From Clostridiaceae bacterium (GTDB lineage: Bacteria; Bacillota; Clostridia; Oscillospirales; Acutalibacteraceae), in the NCBI GenBank assembly GCA_904501755.1, contig CAJGBV010000006.1, positions 16,641 to 80,640 of the forward strand: 64,000 bases of DNA, in the 5' to 3' direction. The notes under the pieces were generated by a model. The model saw nothing but the letters and a program-made list of their open reading frames with translations, was not told the DNA's origin and searched no databases. The translations under genes and the position numbers were made by a program. Shown one piece after another: positions 34,380-43,510 of the stretch; the first letter of the stretch is position 1, and each line of letters opens with the position of its first letter.

Positions 34380-36533
34380 CTAATGATTAGTTCTCGTGAT
34401 AATATCATTTTGAATCTTGTCTTGGAGGGTTATAAAGTTTGCGGAATATCCCGAAACACGAACCTTCAGATTTTTATATTCCTGCGGAGTGGCTTTTGCT
34501 TTTAACAGTTCTTCTCTTGAAGTGAAGCTAAGCTGAATATGAAGTCCACCCATTTTGAAATAGGTTTCAATCATTTTGCATACAGATTCGAATTTACTAT
34601 CGTCTGTAATAATAGATTTGTCAAACATAACATTTGTAACGACAGAACCTGTAAGGACACAGCAAGGGTCACAGGTAGCAATGGATTTAAGTAAAGCCAT
34701 AGTACCTTCTCGGTCTCTGCCTTTTGTCTGTGATGAGCCTACTGTGAGCGCTTCACCGTCATATCTGCCATCCGGGGTGGCGGGCATCATACCACCGAAA
34801 TGGGCTGAGTGAGGATGATAACCCTCAAGATTACCAAAGAAAATTTTAGTGCCACGTATAGTATTAAGGTTTTTGGTTAAATTGTAAAGTTCTGTTGTAA
34901 AACGACGGGCAACATCGTCTGCCTCTTCATATCCATTACCAAAGAATTTACCCTCACGCATAATTTCTGTATGAAGGTCGGAGTCTGACTCCCAGTTGCT
35001 TTTGAGGGTATCAATAAGGTGAGCCATATCGGTACGCTTTTCATCATAAACAAATTGCTTTATAATTGAAAGAGAGTCAATAGCATTGGTGGTACCCATA
35101 ACGGTGAGTCCGCCAAAGCGTTTTTCGCTGCCGCCCTGTGTATGTGAACGTCCCTCTTCAATGGTTTTGTTCATCAAAAATGCACTCAGTACATTACAGT
35201 CCTTCATACACATTTTATCGAATAGGTCATTATAGTGTATCATTCGCTTAATGTCTTTGTCAAGTTCTTGGCTGAATATTTCAAAAAACTCATCAAAGGT
35301 TTTTGCTTTTACAACCTCTTTTGTACGCTCATAAAGTGTATTTACAAGACATCGCATAATATTGCCGGTTGTAGTACCGCAGTACATAGCACCGGGAAAG
35401 GCGGGCTCGTTGCAGCCTACCATTGTGTAGGTAGATGCTTCACTGAAGGACATACCGCTGATATCCATAAGTCCCTTGATTCTGGGCTCATCGTTTACAA
35501 TAGCAAGACGATTGTTTTTGTCCTTCCGCAGACAGTCAAGATAGAATTTGAAATTTTCGAAATTGGTTTTTTTGTTCCATCTCAGGCTAAGGGCAGGACG
35601 GCGGGTATCTATTTCCATAAGAGCCTCAACTATAAGCTTAGTTAAGTCATTAAAGCCGTCTTCTCCGTTTTCAAGGTAACCGCCTATTGCAAAGTGGCAC
35701 TCTGCAGTTTTATCTGCCTGAAAGGAGGTAGGGGAAGTGTAGTTGCTTAAATATATAAAGAATTCCTGTAACAGTTCTTTTGCATCGTTACGTGTAATAA
35801 TGCCTTTTTTTATATCGTTTTTATAAAGTGGGTAAAGATAGCGGTCTATGGTGCCCACACTATCGGGAAGGAAGTAGAAGCAGAAAATAATGGAACAAAG
35901 TCCCTCATAAAAACTTTTTGCAGGGTTCTTAGGAACATTATGCATAGCCACTGATAATGCTTCAAGCTCTGCTTTACGAACAATGTCTTGTTCATTTTTG
36001 GCGGCTTCAAGACATTCCTTTGAGCATTTTTCCGCCCACTTTATAACACCGTTGCAAACAATTTCTTCTGCCTGGAGAAATTCATATTTGTCCTTTTCAA
36101 AGCGGTACTGCTCTTTGTAAAACTTGATTTTATCGAGAACACCAGTAATTCCATTTTTAATAATATTATTATGGTTAGGGGTACTGTGTTGCCATTCTTT
36201 GCAAATAAGATTTTCTCTGTATTTGCTGTAATTTTCAGTGGTGTTAAAGTAATGTTTATTGCAAAGATCGTTAAAGGTATGGCCACCTCTCATAAAGGAG
36301 TCACTAGGTACACCTGCAGAAACTGAGCCACCCCAGTATCTGAGCATACCGGTAAAACGGTTGCTTTCCGTAATATAAACGGTTTGTGCGTTTATGTATT
36401 CCATAATTCTTTTTGCATTGAAAATGGGCTCCGGCAAAGCATAATCTTCAGGAGAATATTCTACACCCACAGGTGCGGGTATCATATCCACTTTTTTTGA
36501 CATCTCTACCAAGTTTATAATTCTCTCATTCAT
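34380..36533 (-). CDS. Glycyl-radical enzyme, probable eliminase type with unusual GCNEP active site
   Basis: The 717-residue protein is a glycyl radical enzyme: the glycine loop is RVSGYSAN (Gly ~695, 22 residues from the end) and the thiyl cysteine lies in MVGCNEP (Cys ~374, Glu ~376). The Cys-x-Glu pair is that of diol dehydratases, choline and isethionate lyases, where the base helps eliminate a leaving group; those I know read GCVEP, so Asn here is a mark of another subgroup. The activase is 29 bp downstream and an AraC regulator is divergent. The substrate is unknown; nearby glycan enzymes make a sugar-derived diol or polyol possible. Confidence 0.85.
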   Translation of the reverse strand: MNERIINLVEMSKKVDMIPAPVGVEYSPEDYALPEPIFNAKRIMEYINAQTVYITESNRFTGMLRYWGGSVSAGVPSDSFMRGGHTFNDLCNKHYFNTTENYSKYRENLICKEWQHSTPNHNNIIKNGITGVLDKIKFYKEQYRFEKDKYEFLQAEEIVCNGVIKWAEKCSKECLEAAKNEQDIVRKAELEALSVAMHNVPKNPAKSFYEGLCSIIFCFYFLPDSVGTIDRYLYPLYKNDIKKGIITRNDAKELLQEFFIYLSNYTSPTSFQADKTAECHFAIGGYLENGEDGFNDLTKLIVEALMEIDTRRPALSLRWNKKTNFENFKFYLDCLRKDKNNRLAIVNDEPRIKGLMDISGMSFSEASTYTMVGCNEPAFPGAMYCGTTTGNIMRCLVNTLYERTKEVVKAKTFDEFFEIFSQELDKDIKRMIHYNDLFDKMCMKDCNVLSAFLMNKTIEEGRSHTQGGSEKRFGGLTVMGTTNAIDSLSIIKQFVYDEKRTDMAHLIDTLKSNWESDSDLHTEIMREGKFFGNGYEEADDVARRFTTELYNLTKNLNTIRGTKIFFGNLEGYHPHSAHFGGMMPATPDGRYDGEALTVGSSQTKGRDREGTMALLKSIATCDPCCVLTGSVVTNVMFDKSIITDDSKFESVCKMIETYFKMGGLHIQLSFTSREELLKAKATPQEYKNLKVRVSGYSANFITLQDKIQNDIITRTNH

Positions 36534-36631
36534 TTAAAATCACCTCAATACTCAGTATACAAAGGAATGAGGAAAAATAAATGTACGTAATGCGCAATTT
36601 GTAATATTTGACACAAAATTATTTAAAAAAC

Positions 36632-36660
36632 TTGAAGTTTTCTTTTGAAAATATTATACT
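36632..36660 (+). promoter_or_regulatory. Promoter of the AraC gene of the glycyl-radical locus
   Basis: TTGAAG (36632-36637), 17-bp spacer, TATACT (36655-36660). Confidence 0.6.
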
Positions 36661-36675
36661 TGATTTGGTGATAAT

Positions 36676-37443
36676 ATGTTTGATAACGATATACTTATTA
36701 CAAAAATAGATAAAATCATTCTTGTGGATGATAATATTCACGGTCAACGGTTTTCCAACTATAACCACGTTCTACCCACAAATGAAATTTACTGCAGTAT
36801 TGAAGGCGACGTGGATGTTACACTTAATAAACATCAATATAACGTAGTAGCAGGAGACGTTGTGGTTTTATCTCAGATGGACCATAAAAGATATACTGTA
36901 GAAAGAAATAAACTTAGCATATGTATAGATATATACTTTTCCACCCAAAAGCCCATAATGATGCAGGATTTTAAAAAGATTTCCTGTGCGGACAAGCCGA
37001 AAATTCAGGCGTTGTTTCAAAAGGCCTTTAAAATATGGGTATCTAAAAAAGATGGGTACTATTATAGGTGTGTAGGAATTTTGTATGAGATACTGTCTTT
37101 ACTGCAGGAGAAAAATTATATTCCCGATAAAAAATATAATCTGATAAAACCTGCTGTAGAGTATATTGAAAATCATTTTGCAGACAGTAACTTTAAATAT
37201 AGTATACTTTCTGAAAAATGTTCGGTAAGTTACGGTTATTTTAAGAAACTTTTTGTTGAAAAGTTCGGTGTCGTTCCAACCAAATATGTAACCTTGCTGA
37301 GAGTAAACTATGCCTGTGACCTTCTTAAGACAGGCGATTACAGTGTAAGCGAGGTAGCGGCGCTTGTGGGAATAGATGATATATACTATTTCAGTAAGCT
37401 TTTTAAAAATGAAACAGGAGTAAGCCCATCCCATTACAAATAA
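36676..37443 (+). CDS. AraC family transcriptional regulator
   Basis: The 255 residues have an N-terminal cupin-like domain (EIYCSIEGDVDVTL, GDVVVLSQMDHKR) and a C-terminal AraC DNA-binding domain (CSVSYGYFKKLFVEKFGVVPTKY and VAALVGIDDIYYFSKLFKNETGVSPSHYK). It faces the glycyl-radical genes and converges with the 680-residue GH-like gene. Position suggests control of one or both by the pathway substrate. Confidence 0.85.
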   Translation: MFDNDILITKIDKIILVDDNIHGQRFSNYNHVLPTNEIYCSIEGDVDVTLNKHQYNVVAGDVVVLSQMDHKRYTVERNKLSICIDIYFSTQKPIMMQDFKKISCADKPKIQALFQKAFKIWVSKKDGYYYRCVGILYEILSLLQEKNYIPDKKYNLIKPAVEYIENHFADSNFKYSILSEKCSVSYGYFKKLFVEKFGVVPTKYVTLLRVNYACDLLKTGDYSVSEVAALVGIDDIYYFSKLFKNETGVSPSHYK

Positions 37444-37486
37444 AAAATAATGCAACAGTGAATGCCCACTGTTGCATTATTTTTTT
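37442..37486. terminator. Bidirectional terminator
   Basis: ATAATGCAACAGTG/CACTGTTGCATTAT stem with A and T runs on either side, loop AATGCC. Confidence 0.93.
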
Positions 37487-37492
37487 ATCTTA

Positions 37493-39535
37493 TTAGTCGT
37501 TAATAAAGAGTACCTTATGCTTTCTTGCCTGAATACTCATGGGCATCTTGATTTCTTCGCCTGTAAGAGCATCATAAATTTTTTGGGTATCGCTGAACTT
37601 AAAGTCGATAGCGTTGTTATCCGTATTGCTCATATTAGAAATGAATGCAAGACGCTTACCGTTCTTTTCATAATAGGTTAACTTGGTCTTTTCTGCACCG
37701 CAGTCGATATCTGTGAGCCAGTAGGGCTTGAACTGACTGCCTTCAATGCCGAAGTCATCAATAGCCTTCCAGATAGGTGACATAAGCTCAAGAGGCTCGG
37801 TAATAATGTTAGGACGGGGAAGAATACCGTGAACAAGAGCTATTGTCATAGAATCCTCAAAGCTCCAGTTATCAAAGGTGTAAGCAATAAGCTCATGGTT
37901 AAGGCCAAAGTTTCTTCCGATATATTCGGTTCTGATGTAGTCGGGGGTCATAGCATCAATGCTGTCCTCTCCTTGTCCGGCAATATACCACTGAACGTCC
38001 TCTCCGTCCCAGTTCATATGACAGAAGGAGTAGCAGGGAATATTGCAGCAACTGCTGATATGAGGATTGAACATACCGCCGCGTTCCTCAAAGAATTTAT
38101 AAATCTCTCGGCAGAATTCTCTTACACTGCTTATCTGATAGGTGGGTTGAACGTTGCCGAAGGGGTCAACGAAACTACAACCGTGATTTGTATTGAAGCA
38201 ACCGAAAGGAATACAGATGGTATCAATATAAAGTCCATCGAAATCAAAATCTGTAATTACCTTTTTAATGCCTTCACAAAGAGCCTCGCTAAAGCCGCTA
38301 CCTGCACACATATGGCGGGCACGCTGATTGGGCTTTCTGTACCAGGAGAAATCTTTGATGGTGTTAGGTGCTTCCATATGAATCCATTCATCGCATTTGG
38401 AATCCCAATAAGGTGAAAGGGTAGAAAGCTCGTATCCGAAGTAAGGAATAACCTTGATGCCTCTGCTGTGGCATTCGTTAACTATTTCCATAGTTCTCTT
38501 TGTGGTGTCCTCACCGATAATCCAGCAGTTTTGGATAGGATTCCACTTTTCGTGAAGGATAAGGGTGGTAACACCAAGACGTTTCATTCTGTCATAGCAG
38601 TTTTCACCGCTGCCCTCAATTACTTCGCCTGCAAGATAGTCATTGTATTCAATCGGGATTTTGCCGTTGAAGCAGTCAATATGTAAAATCTTTTCTTTAT
38701 ATGGATTCTCAGGGAAAGGTTTAACAGGTGTAAACTGGAAATTAAAGTTAAAGGTAATGGGATGAGAAGCAGGTCCTTTAGGACTGCCATCGGGACGGAA
38801 CCAGGTTTTTGGTGCACTGTCGGTGAGATGGAGTCTTACTATAACCTCTTTTTCTCCGTCAATTATTTCCATAGCTTTGTTTGCTGCCTCAGGTTGCCAG
38901 TTTTTGCAATGGTCTGCAGCAAAACAGAAACCTCTTGTTTCATCACCTACATACAGAATAGGCATAAAATTCATTGCCATAGAGGAAGGAATTTCTCTGC
39001 TGGAGGCAACTCTGTTTTCGGGAATGGATTTTCCTTCGAAAGAAGGAGTAGGACTTCCTGCTCTGTTGGGGAAATAATGAAAGTTTTTGGCATACTGCTT
39101 TTTAAGCGGGATTTCAATCCAAAGCTTATCAAGTGACCAACCCTTAACCTGCTGACGACCGTAAGCCTTGTCTTCATACAGGGTATGGGTACGAGGCATA
39201 GCAGAAAGAACGATGTTGGTATAACCATCAAACTCAATGGTAGAAACAACATCTACTGTGATTACTTCACTGCGCATACTACCGCAGATAATAGCCTTTT
39301 CATCATTTTTGCTGAGAACAAAGTTTTCAATTTCTGTCCACTGGCTGTCCTCGCCGTTTTCCTTTGCAACAACTCTGATTGGCGCAGAGAGAATTTCTTC
39401 ACCGAGAACATTTACAGAAGAAAACAAAATATTGTTTTCTGTGGTGTAATGTCTGCCCCATACATCAATATCGATTTTGTTATCTTGGGCCTGGCATTTT
39501 ATAGGGTTCCATGTGTTCATTATTTTCTTTTCCAT
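37493..39535 (-). CDS. Putative glycoside hydrolase (beta-sandwich plus TIM barrel), DUF6067-like
   Basis: The 680-residue intracellular protein has an N-terminal beta-sandwich (~1-290) with a WGRHYTTENN motif and a TIM barrel (~300-600): GVTTLILHEKW, GIKVIPYFGYEL, FDGLYIDTICIPFGC, and a late MNWDGEDVQWY. Acidic residues at strand ends (Asp in YIDT, Asp/Glu in WDGED) may be catalytic. The layout recalls the DUF6067/GH123-like group of gut bacteria, though I could not confirm this. It is transcribed towards the AraC gene. Confidence 0.55.
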   Translation of the reverse strand: MEKKIMNTWNPIKCQAQDNKIDIDVWGRHYTTENNILFSSVNVLGEEILSAPIRVVAKENGEDSQWTEIENFVLSKNDEKAIICGSMRSEVITVDVVSTIEFDGYTNIVLSAMPRTHTLYEDKAYGRQQVKGWSLDKLWIEIPLKKQYAKNFHYFPNRAGSPTPSFEGKSIPENRVASSREIPSSMAMNFMPILYVGDETRGFCFAADHCKNWQPEAANKAMEIIDGEKEVIVRLHLTDSAPKTWFRPDGSPKGPASHPITFNFNFQFTPVKPFPENPYKEKILHIDCFNGKIPIEYNDYLAGEVIEGSGENCYDRMKRLGVTTLILHEKWNPIQNCWIIGEDTTKRTMEIVNECHSRGIKVIPYFGYELSTLSPYWDSKCDEWIHMEAPNTIKDFSWYRKPNQRARHMCAGSGFSEALCEGIKKVITDFDFDGLYIDTICIPFGCFNTNHGCSFVDPFGNVQPTYQISSVREFCREIYKFFEERGGMFNPHISSCCNIPCYSFCHMNWDGEDVQWYIAGQGEDSIDAMTPDYIRTEYIGRNFGLNHELIAYTFDNWSFEDSMTIALVHGILPRPNIITEPLELMSPIWKAIDDFGIEGSQFKPYWLTDIDCGAEKTKLTYYEKNGKRLAFISNMSNTDNNAIDFKFSDTQKIYDALTGEEIKMPMSIQARKHKVLFIND

Positions 39536-39547
39536 AATTTAACCTCC

Positions 39548-39562
39548 TTGACGAAATGTCAA
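39548..39562 (-). promoter_or_regulatory. Inverted repeat TTGAC-GAAAT-GTCAA in the GH-like leader
   Basis: A perfect 5-bp inverted repeat between the predicted +1 and the AAGGAGG site; operator or hairpin. Confidence 0.35.
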
Positions 39563-39576
39563 AAGTCTTTAAATTC

Positions 39577-39605
39577 AGTATAGAATATACTAACTTTTTT
39601 GTCAA
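39577..39605 (-). promoter_or_regulatory. Promoter of the GH-like gene with overlapping palindrome
   Basis: On the minus strand TTGACA (39600-39605), 17-bp spacer, TATACT... read as -10 at 39577-39582. The -10 is half of a perfect palindrome AGTATA-GAA-TATACT (39577-39591), a likely operator. Confidence 0.75.
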
Positions 39606-39658
39606 TGAAGAAAAACAAAGGAAAAATGTAAAAATTTTTCAAAAAGCAAAGCTTTATA

Positions 39659-39687
39659 TTGAAATTACGCTGTAAAAAGATTAAAAT
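39659..39687 (+). promoter_or_regulatory. Promoter of the (alpha/alpha)6-barrel gene
   Basis: TTGAAA (39659-39664), 17-bp spacer, TAAAAT (39682-39687); predicted +1 is only ~12 nt from the ATG. Confidence 0.6.
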
Positions 39688-39705
39688 TACTTTAGGGTGA
39701 AAACT

Positions 39706-41367
39706 ATGGATTATATTTATGTGCTCAAAACTTGGTGCGACGGACTAATAGAACGTCAAATAAACAACGCTTATGATAAGGATATGAATGGCGGTTTTTT
39801 ATGTCCTGCCTGTAAAACTGTACACGGCAGAGGAGATAACGCTGTTTATCCTTTCTATTATATGTACTATGCGACAAAGGATGAGAAGTATCGTGCGGCG
39901 GCAAAGAGATGCTTTGATTTTCAGGAAAATTATTTGTGTTCAGACGGCGGTGTTTATAACGATGGCTCTGCTACCTGGAAGGCGGTTACGGTTTTTTCGG
40001 CTATTTCATACCTTAAAACTCTTATACATTTCAGCCACCTTTTAGAAGATAAAAAAACATTTGAGCAAAGAACCCTGTTGCTTTGTAATTGGGTTTATAA
40101 TAATCTTACCTCAGATTTTCCTTCGAATATTAATTATCAGTGTGCTTCTGCTCTTTGTATGGCTTTGGCGGGGGACTATTTCGGTAATAATGATTATACA
40201 GTTCGTGCTAAAGAGACACTGTGCTACGGTATGGAGCATTTTACCGATAATGGTATTCTTTACGGCGAAATAAAACCTCATAATAAAACAAGTCAGAAGG
40301 GCTGCAGGGCTATTGATATAGGCTATAATGCAGAGGAAAGTGTTCCGGCTCTTGCAGAGGCGGCGGTCGTTTTGGGAGATGAAAAATCACAGGAGTTTTT
40401 TGCTGATGTGCTGTTAAAACAACTTGACTTTATGCTTCCTGACGGAGCATGGGATAACACTTTTTCCTGCAGAAACTATAAATGGACATATTACGGCAGC
40501 AGAACCAGTGACGGCTGTGCAGGTGTATATATAATGTACAGCCATTATAATCCTGTCTTCAAGGAAGCGGCATACAGAAATATTCAGTTAATGGAGAAAT
40601 GTACCTTTGACGGTTTACTGTCAGGTGGAGTGCTGTATAAAGAGGCAGGAGAAAAGCCTTGTGTGCATCATTCATTTACCCATGCTGTAGCACTTACGGA
40701 TGTTTTGCTTTTGGATAAAGAGCATGAACGCTGCATAGCACCAATGGACGATTTTAGCGACAGGATAAAATACTATCCTGAGCTTGACAGCTTTAAGGTT
40801 TACAGAAATGGTTTTCTTGCGGATTTTTCTTGCTACGATATTAACCGCGACAGTATGACGGGCGGTGTTGCTTTTGCGAGAGGAGGAAGTATGACGCTTC
40901 TTTATCATAAAGAAAAAGGGCTGATTTCTGCCGCTTCTGTTTTTGCCTGTCCGCCTTTGGCAGAGCCTACGAATCAACAGTTGTCCTTAAGACCTGAAAG
41001 AATAGCTTCTCTGACACCCAGAGCACAAGTAGTAAAAGGAAGTGCGGTATATGCTTCCTGTCTTGATAACGATGCTCGAGTTTCTTTTGATGGGGACAGG
41101 GTTGTGGTGAATTGTACGCTTTCCGATATTCATTCAAATAAAGCAGACAAAATATCCTTTGTATATACATTTTACGATAACCGCCTTAATATAAAGATAC
41201 ATGGGGAAATGTTCAGTTATATTTTTCCGCTTATCAGTAATGCTGAAATAAAAAGCGATAACCCCTATTCAAAAAGGAATATATTCAGCTTAATAGGCGG
41301 CTTTTGTGCTGATGAATATACCTTTGAAAGTCAAAACGGCAAGGTGGAAATAGATATTATACTGTAG
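39706..41367 (+). CDS. Putative (alpha/alpha)6-barrel glycan-processing enzyme
   Basis: The 553 residues lack a signal peptide. The N-terminal ~370 show repeated helix-hairpin units with aromatic clusters (YPFYYMYYATKDEKYRAAAKR, WKAVTVFSAISYLKTL, HHSFTHAVALTDVL), as in GH88/GH105, GH127 or heparinase-type toroids; the rest is a beta-sandwich. This suggests hydrolysis or elimination on an oligosaccharide. ATG 39706 follows the AGGGTGA site; the GTG at 39697 lies inside it. It is divergent from the GH-like gene. Confidence 0.5.
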   Translation: MDYIYVLKTWCDGLIERQINNAYDKDMNGGFLCPACKTVHGRGDNAVYPFYYMYYATKDEKYRAAAKRCFDFQENYLCSDGGVYNDGSATWKAVTVFSAISYLKTLIHFSHLLEDKKTFEQRTLLLCNWVYNNLTSDFPSNINYQCASALCMALAGDYFGNNDYTVRAKETLCYGMEHFTDNGILYGEIKPHNKTSQKGCRAIDIGYNAEESVPALAEAAVVLGDEKSQEFFADVLLKQLDFMLPDGAWDNTFSCRNYKWTYYGSRTSDGCAGVYIMYSHYNPVFKEAAYRNIQLMEKCTFDGLLSGGVLYKEAGEKPCVHHSFTHAVALTDVLLLDKEHERCIAPMDDFSDRIKYYPELDSFKVYRNGFLADFSCYDINRDSMTGGVAFARGGSMTLLYHKEKGLISAASVFACPPLAEPTNQQLSLRPERIASLTPRAQVVKGSAVYASCLDNDARVSFDGDRVVVNCTLSDIHSNKADKISFVYTFYDNRLNIKIHGEMFSYIFPLISNAEIKSDNPYSKRNIFSLIGGFCADEYTFESQNGKVEIDIIL

Positions 41368-41373
41368 AAAAAC

Positions 41374-41412
41374 AGGGAGCAGATTTTTTGTGTATCTGTT
41401 CCCTATTTTTTT
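41374..41412 (+). terminator. Terminator
   Basis: AGGGAGCAGAT (41374-41384) pairs with ATCTGTTCCCT (41394-41404), followed by ATTTTTTTG. Confidence 0.88.
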
Positions 41413-41413
41413 G

Positions 41414-41442
41414 TTGACATATAAATTGTGTTAAGGTATAAT
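41414..41442 (+). promoter_or_regulatory. Promoter of the citrate synthase operon
   Basis: Full consensus TTGACA (41414-41419), 17-bp spacer, TATAAT (41437-41442). Confidence 0.92.
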
Positions 41443-41451
41443 TGTATACAT
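41442..41451. promoter_or_regulatory. Probable GntR/FCD operator TGTATACA at +1
   Basis: The palindrome TGTATACA (41443-41450) within TTGTATACAT has the form bound by FadR/FCD-type GntR regulators, and it overlaps the predicted transcription start. The second gene of the operon encodes such a regulator, so feedback control is likely. Confidence 0.5.
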
Positions 41452-41474
41452 TAATACGAAAGTGAGTGTAAAAT

Positions 41475-42851
41475 ATGCTTGAAATATCACCTAAAAGTAA
41501 CCTGCTTGAGCTTAAAAGCTATAAATATTCTTTGCAGGATGTAGAGGAGCCTAACCTTTACAGAAATGTGTATAACTATGAGGATGTACCGAAGATTGCA
41601 TTTAACCACAGAAGAGTACCTATGAGTATGCCTGAGGAAATCTGGATTACCGATACCTCTCTTCGTGACGGACAGCAGTCGGTAGAGCCTTATACCGTTC
41701 AGCAGATAGTTGACCTTTATAAATTGATGTCAAAGCTTGGCGGACCTTACGGCATTATCCGTCAGACCGAATTTTTTGTCTATAGCAAAAAGGACAGAGA
41801 GGCTCTTGAAAAGTGTCGTGAGCTTGGACTTAAGTTCCCTGAAATAACAACATGGATAAGAGCAAGTAAAGAGGACTTTAAATTAGTAAAGGACCTTGGA
41901 GTAAAAGAAACAGGTATACTTGTTTCATGTTCCGACTATCATATTTTCAAAAAGCTGAAAATGACAAGAAAACAGGCACTTGACCACTATCTTTCTGCCG
42001 TTGCTCTTGCTTTTGAGGCAGGAGTTATGCCAAGATGCCATCTTGAAGATATTACAAGAGCTGACTTTTACGGTTTTGTTGTGCCCTTTGTTAATGAACT
42101 TATGAAAATGAGTAAGGATGCGGGAATTCCTGTAAAAATCAGAGCCTGTGATACTATGGGTTACGGCGTTCCTTTTAGTGAGGTTGCACTTCCCAGAAGC
42201 GTGCCGGGAATTATTTACGGACTTCAGCATTACTCCGATGTGCCCAGTGAAATGCTTGAATGGCACGGACACAACGACTTTTATAAAGCAGTAACAAACG
42301 CATCAACTGCCTGGCTTTACGGCGCCTGTGCTGTTAACTGCTCACTTCTTGGTATAGGAGAGAGAACAGGTAATATTCCTCTTGAGGCTATGGTTATTGA
42401 ATATGCTTCTCTTAGAGGAAGCCTTGACGGAATGGATACCACTGCAATAACCGAAATTGCCGACTACTTTAAACACAATATGGGTTATGATATACCGCCT
42501 ATGACCCCCTTTGTAGGAAGAAACTTTAATGTTACAAGGGCAGGTATACACGCTGACGGTCTTTTAAAAGATGAGGAAATATATAATATTTTCAATACCG
42601 AAAAGATTCTTGGCAGACGTCCCTCTGTGATGCTTAGTAAAACCTCAGGTCTTGCAGGTATTGCTTATTGGATAAATGAGAATTACCGCCTTACAGGTGA
42701 CGAGCAGGTTGACAAGCGTGATGAAGTAGTTATAAAGCTTAAAGAGTGGATTGATAAGGAATATGAGGACGGTAGACAGACCTCTCTTTCAAACAGCGAA
42801 ATAGAAGAAAAGATTGAAGAATTTTCAAAAGGAAAGTTTAAAAGACTTTAA
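41475..42851 (+). CDS. Probable Re-citrate synthase (HMGL-like family)
   Basis: The 458-residue protein belongs to the isopropylmalate/homocitrate synthase fold: ITDTSLRDGQQS at the barrel start (~58-70) and EWHGHNDFYKAVTNA (~262-275). Its N-terminal extension (YRNVYNYEDVPKI) and closeness to aconitase fit the Re-type citrate synthase of Clostridium kluyveri, which condenses acetyl-CoA and oxaloacetate. No leucine or lysine genes are adjacent. If not citrate, homocitrate is the next choice. It opens a three-gene operon. Confidence 0.75.
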   Translation: MLEISPKSNLLELKSYKYSLQDVEEPNLYRNVYNYEDVPKIAFNHRRVPMSMPEEIWITDTSLRDGQQSVEPYTVQQIVDLYKLMSKLGGPYGIIRQTEFFVYSKKDREALEKCRELGLKFPEITTWIRASKEDFKLVKDLGVKETGILVSCSDYHIFKKLKMTRKQALDHYLSAVALAFEAGVMPRCHLEDITRADFYGFVVPFVNELMKMSKDAGIPVKIRACDTMGYGVPFSEVALPRSVPGIIYGLQHYSDVPSEMLEWHGHNDFYKAVTNASTAWLYGACAVNCSLLGIGERTGNIPLEAMVIEYASLRGSLDGMDTTAITEIADYFKHNMGYDIPPMTPFVGRNFNVTRAGIHADGLLKDEEIYNIFNTEKILGRRPSVMLSKTSGLAGIAYWINENYRLTGDEQVDKRDEVVIKLKEWIDKEYEDGRQTSLSNSEIEEKIEEFSKGKFKRL

Positions 42852-42862
42852 GGTAAAAAGTT

Positions 42863-43507
42863 ATGATAGAACATAAAACCATATCTCTTGCCGACCAGGT
42901 TTATGAAAAAATCGAAACCGACATATTAAGCGGAAAATATGAACGCGGTGAGGTACTGACCGAGCTTAAGCTGAGTGAAACTCTGGGAGTTAGCCGCACT
43001 CCTGTCAGAGAAGCACTCAGACGTCTTGTGGACGACCATATTATCGAAGAGGGTACAAGAGGCTGTACAGTGCTTGGAATAAGTCAGGATGACCTGAAAG
43101 ATATTTATGAAATTCGCTGTGAAATTGAGGGCGTTGCGGCACAAAGGGCGGCATCTCGTATTACAGAAGAAGAAATAGCTAAACTAAAAGAGCTTATTGA
43201 TTTACAGGAATTCTACTGTGCGAAAAATGATGCTGACCATATAAAAAGCGTGGATAATGAATTTCATTACCTTATATATCGTTTTTCGGGAAGCAATGTT
43301 TTATATACAACCCTTATGCCACTTCATAAAAAGATACAGAAGTATCGTAAAGCCTCTGTAGAAAACAAAACCCGTTCAAGTCAGTCTTATGAAGAGCATA
43401 AAGCGATACTTGAGGCACTTATTAATAAAAACCCTCAGCTTGCAAAAGAAAAAATGACACAGCATGTTAAAAATGCCTATAACCATATATTAGATAAGGA
43501 GAATTAG
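42863..43507 (+). CDS. GntR family regulator (FCD type)
   Basis: The 214 residues have an N-terminal winged helix (VYEKIETDILSGKYERGEVL, LGVSRTPVREALRRL) and an all-helical FCD ligand domain with the metal-site residues DDLKDIYEIR, DNEFHYLI and EEHKAILEAL. Placed between citrate synthase and aconitase, it likely senses citrate or another carboxylate and controls its own operon through the TGTATACA site at the promoter. The spacings to both neighbours are short (11 and 3 bp). Confidence 0.88.
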   Translation: MIEHKTISLADQVYEKIETDILSGKYERGEVLTELKLSETLGVSRTPVREALRRLVDDHIIEEGTRGCTVLGISQDDLKDIYEIRCEIEGVAAQRAASRITEEEIAKLKELIDLQEFYCAKNDADHIKSVDNEFHYLIYRFSGSNVLYTTLMPLHKKIQKYRKASVENKTRSSQSYEEHKAILEALINKNPQLAKEKMTQHVKNAYNHILDKEN

Positions 43508-43510
43508 AAA

